Made by a program: the position numbers and the translations under genes. 64,000 bases of DNA from Prinsepia uniflora. Its lineage: Eukaryota; Streptophyta; Magnoliopsida; Rosales; Rosaceae. The notes beneath the pieces are model-generated. The model was not told the DNA's origin. It saw only the letters and a list, made by a program, of their open reading frames with translations, and did not search any database. Within the stretch, counting starts at the first letter, position 1; every line of letters begins with the position of its first letter. This document shows, one piece after another, positions 59,641 to 64,000 of this stretch. Where the stretch lies: positions 6,846,001 to 6,910,000 of the forward strand of contig CM064862.1 of assembly GCA_032719365.1 (NCBI GenBank). Direction: 5' to 3'.

Positions 59641-60715
59641 TATTTGAGGCCTGAGGAGTGCAAAAAGGAGATTCTGTTTTTTTTTTATTAAGGGAGCCGA
59701 ACTGGCGAGCTGTTGGAGCCGAGCCGAGTCGTCTGGAGCCGAGCCGCCTGGGTGAGCCAAGCCAAGCCGCCTGTTGGTGCTGGGCCTGCACTGAGGCCTT
59801 CTAGGCTGGTCCTGGGGCCTGCTGGGCCGAAGTGGGCTAAGCCCAAGTGGCATGGGTTCTTATTTGTTTTTGGGCTATAGCCTTCTGAGCTGTGTATTTT
59901 TTTTCCTTTTCGGGCCTTCTGGGCCTCCATTTGTTTTCTCTCTTGGGTTGTTGGGTGGAAAAATCCAAGGACAAAATAATGTGGGAGGGGCACGACTTCC
60001 TTATTTTTTTCAACTGCTACCCCTCATTTTCTGAACCGTCGTGTACCATGAATGGCAACCGTAATAATTCATATATTCAACAAACATCCGTAATTCATAT
60101 CATAAATCAATGTACTATGATTTAGCATATATTACTTAAAAACTGCAATTCCATACATTCAATTTAATGCCAGATTTAGCATATAAAAATTGTTGTTCAT
60201 CAATGAAAGGAGGAAGAAAAAAAAAATTCCAAGAGACCGCATGATTATTAGAGAAAGCATTATGACTATCATCTAACTAATGATCAGGTGTTATACTGAG
60301 CCTTGTACATCATTTCATTTATACATGTAGATCAGTAGCTAAGACTATTTTCTTGGAGCCTAAGCTAACTAACATTAACAGAATCGGTTATACTTACTCG
60401 ACCTCTAACTGATCCCTACAATCGAGGTTACTGTGACACTTGGCATTCAGACTGTACGGCTTGATCATGGTTCTCCATCCTTCACCGCTTGATCATGGTT
60501 CTCCATCCTTCACGGCTAACAGTCATCGTCCCTCATTCTTCACACTTACAAGTTTTGTACGATCTGGTCATTGCAGAAGGCTTTGCACGATCCTATGACC
60601 TTTACCTGTCAACAAAAGGCTTAGTATGCCATATATATTTAAATCCATCCTAAAATAAACAAAGTTTTATATTTTTTTTACTAATTGGCAATATCGAGTA
60701 AACTAATACTCGTCA
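59641..60715. other. Spacer, no gene seen
   Basis: The left part (59700-59960) is rich in GGGCC/GGCCC words with a T10 run near 59670-59685. The rest is AT-rich with no coding region I can recognise. A 28-bp direct tandem duplication lies at 60459-60514. Confidence 0.5.
60459..60514 (+). repeat. 28-bp tandem duplication
   Basis: Two adjacent units begin GCTTGATCATGGTTCTCC and differ only in the last base (C or G). The following GGCTAACAG may be the decayed start of a third unit. Confidence 0.85.
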
Positions 60716-61440
60716 TTGGGCCGGGTCGGGCAAGCCCGGCCCAAAATTTTTGGGCTTGGGCCGGGCCGGGCCGGGCCTATTTCATAATTTAAAAAATACC
60801 GGGCCGGGTCGGGCGGGCTTGATCATTAATATGAAAGCACATGCCCTTTGTCGGGCCGAGTTTGGGCCGGGCTTTTATCGGGCTTTATGGGTCGGGCCTA
60901 CTAAGCCCATTTGTACCTACCTAATTGTAAAAAAAAAAAGTGAGTTGAGCTTAAATATTATTATCGAATATTGAAATAAGCTAAGGAGGGGTACTATTGG
61001 ATTTGGAGAATTGACTTAACTTTTAGACCATAAAGCCGAGATAGGATAAGGAGGTCGATAAGAGAGTCAGAGACCTATTGAGTTTTTTTGAATTTAGGGT
61101 TAGAGTTTGGTTTGGACATTGGGCTTTTAAATGACACTAGGTTGAGATTTGGTTGGAGTTTTGGATTTTGGCTATGATAGTAGTAACAAGATTGGATTGG
61201 GTATCAATTCTTAATTTATAATTATTTTATATTTTCGGGCTTATGGGTCGGGTTTACCTGGGCGGGTCGGGCTGGGCTTACCGGGCTTTATCGGGCTCGG
61301 GCCTATCGGGCCTAGCGGACTTGAATACCCTAAGCCCAAGTCCAGCCCGTCAACATGCGGGCCGGACAGGCCCACGACCCATATCGGGCCGAGTCGGGCT
61401 TTTTGTCATCGGGCCTATCGGGTACCCATAAACCCGTGGG
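60716..61440. repeat. GGGCCGGGCC-rich repeat block, possibly a non-autonomous DNA transposon
   Basis: Both ends are dense in GGGCC, CGGGC and GGCCCG words (60716-60910 and 61238-61440) around an AT-rich centre. The arrangement resembles plant hAT-type non-autonomous elements with GGGCC-rich subterminal repeats. I could not define exact terminal inverted repeats or a target duplication. No coding region is visible. Confidence 0.5.
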
Positions 61441-62740
61441 CTTCTGGGTCAAATGATGAGAGCTACTCATATTATCAATATCAACGGTACATGCCTTGTA
61501 CAAAAATAATTAACGCAACTTTGTTAATAAAAAAAATTACGCATCCCACTACCAATAAATTAGTAGAGTTTTAAATTATATGATTGCATGGAATAGTAAG
61601 TGCACTAATAAACTAGACAATAAAGAAATCGTGATTAGTCTTGTCATGAAAAAATATCCCTCGTGGGAGTCTTGGAATTGGTAACCAACCCTTGTATGCC
61701 TTAGAGATTTGACATGTTAAACCAATAATATTTTGTATATATTTTAGAATTGAGAGGGCTTCTCTCTCTTCATAGGGAGCAATGATAATGACTTAAGAAT
61801 GGATGTCACTCATTGCACTCGAATGTTGTTGGCTTAAGATTTTTTTAGTTCGCTTCATTAAGTTGGTCGGGTACTAAGTAACAATTAAAAATTGTTGGGT
61901 TTGTCTCTTCTTCATCTAGTCAGTCGAGTCATAAGCCTGGGATGTTTTCACTTTTCATAATTACTTAATTATTTGGACAATTGTTGCATTTTGAACATTT
62001 TGAACTCTTTAACTTTTCAAATTATATATATGGGAATGGGAAGCTTGCCTCAAATTAATTAACCCGTTTAAATTCCCTCTATACTACCAATCATTTTCCA
62101 GGGCCGGCCATTATAGGGGTCAAGAGGGGCCTAAGTCTTGGGTCCAAAATAATGGAGTGTCCAAATTTTTCAAAATTTTCTTATATTTAAAAAAATAAAG
62201 GGTCTAAATTTTTCAAAATTTTATTGAAAAAAAATAAAGAGAAAAAGAAGGAGAACATATCAAACTTTTAATCCACTTCTTCTTTCGGGTTTCTCCAAGA
62301 ACGAACCTTATCATAAGCTTGAGCCTTCTTGCACATATGGACATAGTGTTAATCCATCTTGATGACTCTTGATCCAATCTTTATCAATCTTAGCTCATTC
62401 TTGATAGCTTATGCGGGTTTACTCCAATTTAACCTCTTTACTCCACATTCTTGGGTTGCTACCTAAAAATATTAGAACAAGTTAGAAATTGTAGGATTAA
62501 GAATACAACAAAGTAAAATGAAAAGGAAATTGAGATAAAAAGGTGATGAAATATGTGTTTATCAATGAACACCACTTCTTTGGTCAATGAGCTTTTAGAA
62601 TATTTAAACGGATTGCTGGCACAACACAGTAATTCTGTGTCTGTTTATGAGCACCCACAAATGACACGAAATTGTGTTATAGACTCGGAATTTTCCAGGG
62701 ATAATACAAGATGAAGTCTCAGTTATGATTCTTGAAGAAG
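61441..62740. other. AT-rich spacer with hAT-like terminus, no gene seen
   Basis: Mostly AT-rich sequence without recognised genes. At about 62099-62155, CAGGGCCGGCCATTATAGG followed by AGAGGGGCCTAAGTCTTGGG resembles the terminus of plant hAT elements. A direct repeat of AAATTTTTCAAAATTTT occurs at about 62163 and 62206. The matching opposite terminus was not found. Confidence 0.45.
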
Positions 62741-62749
62741 ATAGTGATG

Positions 62750-64000
62750 TTGTTCAACATTTAAATGTAGATCAAATGGCTGCATATACATCAATTGTAG
62801 CTGCTATTGAATGTCATGAAAATGAAATATATATCTTTTGATGGTCCTCGAGGAACTGGAAAAAGTTATTTATATCGTGCATTGTTAGCAAGTTTGAGAA
62901 AAAAATTTCACATTATATTGGCAATAGCAACATCTGGAATAACAGCAATGATATTGCCAAGTGGAAGGACAACCTATTCTAAATTCAAAATTCTGATAAA
63001 TACAAATGCGTCTTCCACTTGCTCTATTAGTAAACAGTCTGATTTGGCAGAGTTGATAAGAAGATCATCAGCTGTTATTTGGGATGAAGAAACAATGGCA
63101 CATCAATTTGCATTTGAAGCTCTCGATCGAACATTGAGAGACATGATTGGCGTTGAAATTACCATTTGGTGGAAAGGTCATGATTTTTGGGGGAGATTTT
63201 CGTCAAGTTCTTCCTGTTGTTCCAAAAGGTACAAGATCTGAATTGATTCAAAAAAGTTTGATGAATGCTTCATTTTGGCCACATGTGGAAATCCTTCGTC
63301 TTAAGAAAAATATGAGATCCATCAACGATCAAGAATTTTCAGAGTTTTTACTCAGTGTTGGTAATGGAGAAAAAACCAACTTTGATTGAGGATATGATGG
63401 AGTTGCCATCTTCCATAATCATACAATGAGAAGGTGAACCACCAATTAATCAATTAGTTAATTATATTTTTCCTGATTTGGAATGTCATGTACATGATGT
63501 AAGATATATGGTTGAAAGGGCATTGTCAACTCCTAAAAATGAAGATGCAGACAAACTCAATGAAATGATCATCAATAAGTTTCTGGAGCCAGAACAAATC
63601 ATATACTCTTTTGATTCGATTGAGGATGATAGAAGAAATTTGTATCAACATGAATTCTTAAATTCTATTTCCCCTGGTGGTATGCCTCATCATCAATTGA
63701 CTCTTAAAAAAAGTGCTCTGATAATGCTTTTGAGAAATATCGATCTGATGATGGGTTTGTGCAATGGTACAAGACTTGCCTTCCATGGAGCTTATAATAA
63801 TCTGATTGATGCTTAAATTTTATCTGGGCAATTTGCTGGAACTAGGATGTTCTTACCCATAATCTCTCTAAATACTGTTGAGGGTGACGAACTTCCTTTT
63901 AAAATGATGAGAATGCAGTTTCCTATCAAATTGAGTTTTACACTTACCATAAATAAATCACAGGGCCAAACATTATCAAAGGGAGTTTCAAAACCTTCAA
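62750..64000 (+). pseudogene. Helitron-type PIF1-like helicase, frameshifted and running off the window
   Basis: Similarity to the C-terminal helicase of plant Helitron RepHel proteins is spread over three frames. Visible in order: LNVDQMAAY (about 62761), Walker A GPRGTGKS (62843-62866, usually GPGGTGK), ATSGITAMILPSGRTTYSKFK, Walker B region IWDEE (about 63077), GGDFRQVLPVVPKG (about 63193), NGTRLAFHG and, near the window end, INKSQGQT. Frame changes occur near 62835, 63150-63190 and 63370. In-frame stops lie near 63427 and at 63814-63816. The N-terminal Rep part is not recognised. The helicase would have unwound DNA in rolling-circle transposition; this copy is dead. Confidence 0.85.

Overview
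The window is intergenic heterochromatin-like DNA from a flowering plant with a repeat-rich genome. I find no ordinary host gene, tRNA or complete rRNA gene. The plant call rests on a Tekay/Del-type Ty3/gypsy chromovirus with a primer-binding site for initiator-Met tRNA, a Ty1/copia fragment, a Cassandra-like LTR carrying 5S rRNA-derived sequence, and a Helitron-type PIF1 helicase pseudogene. The species cannot be named from the sequence.

Left part (1-26683): layered LTRs of one loose gypsy superfamily. Most start TGTAACGACCC or TGTAATG and end GGGTCCTGTCA or a close variant. 1-3860 is the end of a non-autonomous element (internal tail, polypurine tract, 3' LTR). It abuts a minus-strand LTR fragment (3861-5907), which is cut by a plus LTR (from 5908). 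Four LTRs have direct 5-bp repeats at both ends and are therefore solo LTRs: 6126-9180 (AGCGG), 11040-12845 (GCACA), 13930-19961 (CAAGT) and, nested in the last, 14708-17970 (TAGGA/TAAGA). Three further plus LTRs are nested one in the next (20346, 21638, 23638) and run into a 500-N assembly gap at 26684-27183.

Middle (27184-41318): a minus-strand LTR-internal-LTR-internal-LTR array with a 6686-bp period. The units are almost identical, with LTRs of 2998 bp and internal regions of about 3.69 kb that show no gag or pol. This looks like a LARD-type non-autonomous retrotransposon. Its primer-binding site and polypurine tract resemble those of the autonomous Tekay element further right, so that family may mobilise it.

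Right part: 41319-47909 is the 5' end of an older minus-strand gypsy element (degenerate protease, primer-binding site, 5' LTR). A 2893-bp TSD-flanked chimera (43494-46386) sits in its LTR and joins a gypsy LTR to a Cassandra-like module. 47910-48417 and 59018-59640 are two halves of one copia pseudogene, split by a complete 10.6-kb Tekay element (48418-59017; TSD AAGGG; two 3003-bp LTRs with only about six differences; intact 1502-codon gag-pol with a chromodomain). Beyond lie AT-rich sequence, a GGGCC-rich repeat block, a hAT-like terminus and a broken Helitron helicase.

The structures least explained by standard annotation lie inside the LTRs. They are a cluster of short hairpins with conserved stems, variable loops and some compensatory changes; a pair of inverted GTGAGTGGAC/GTCCACTCAC motifs each next to a TGCATGCA motif; two unrelated minisatellites in the same slot; and a dense W-box array.
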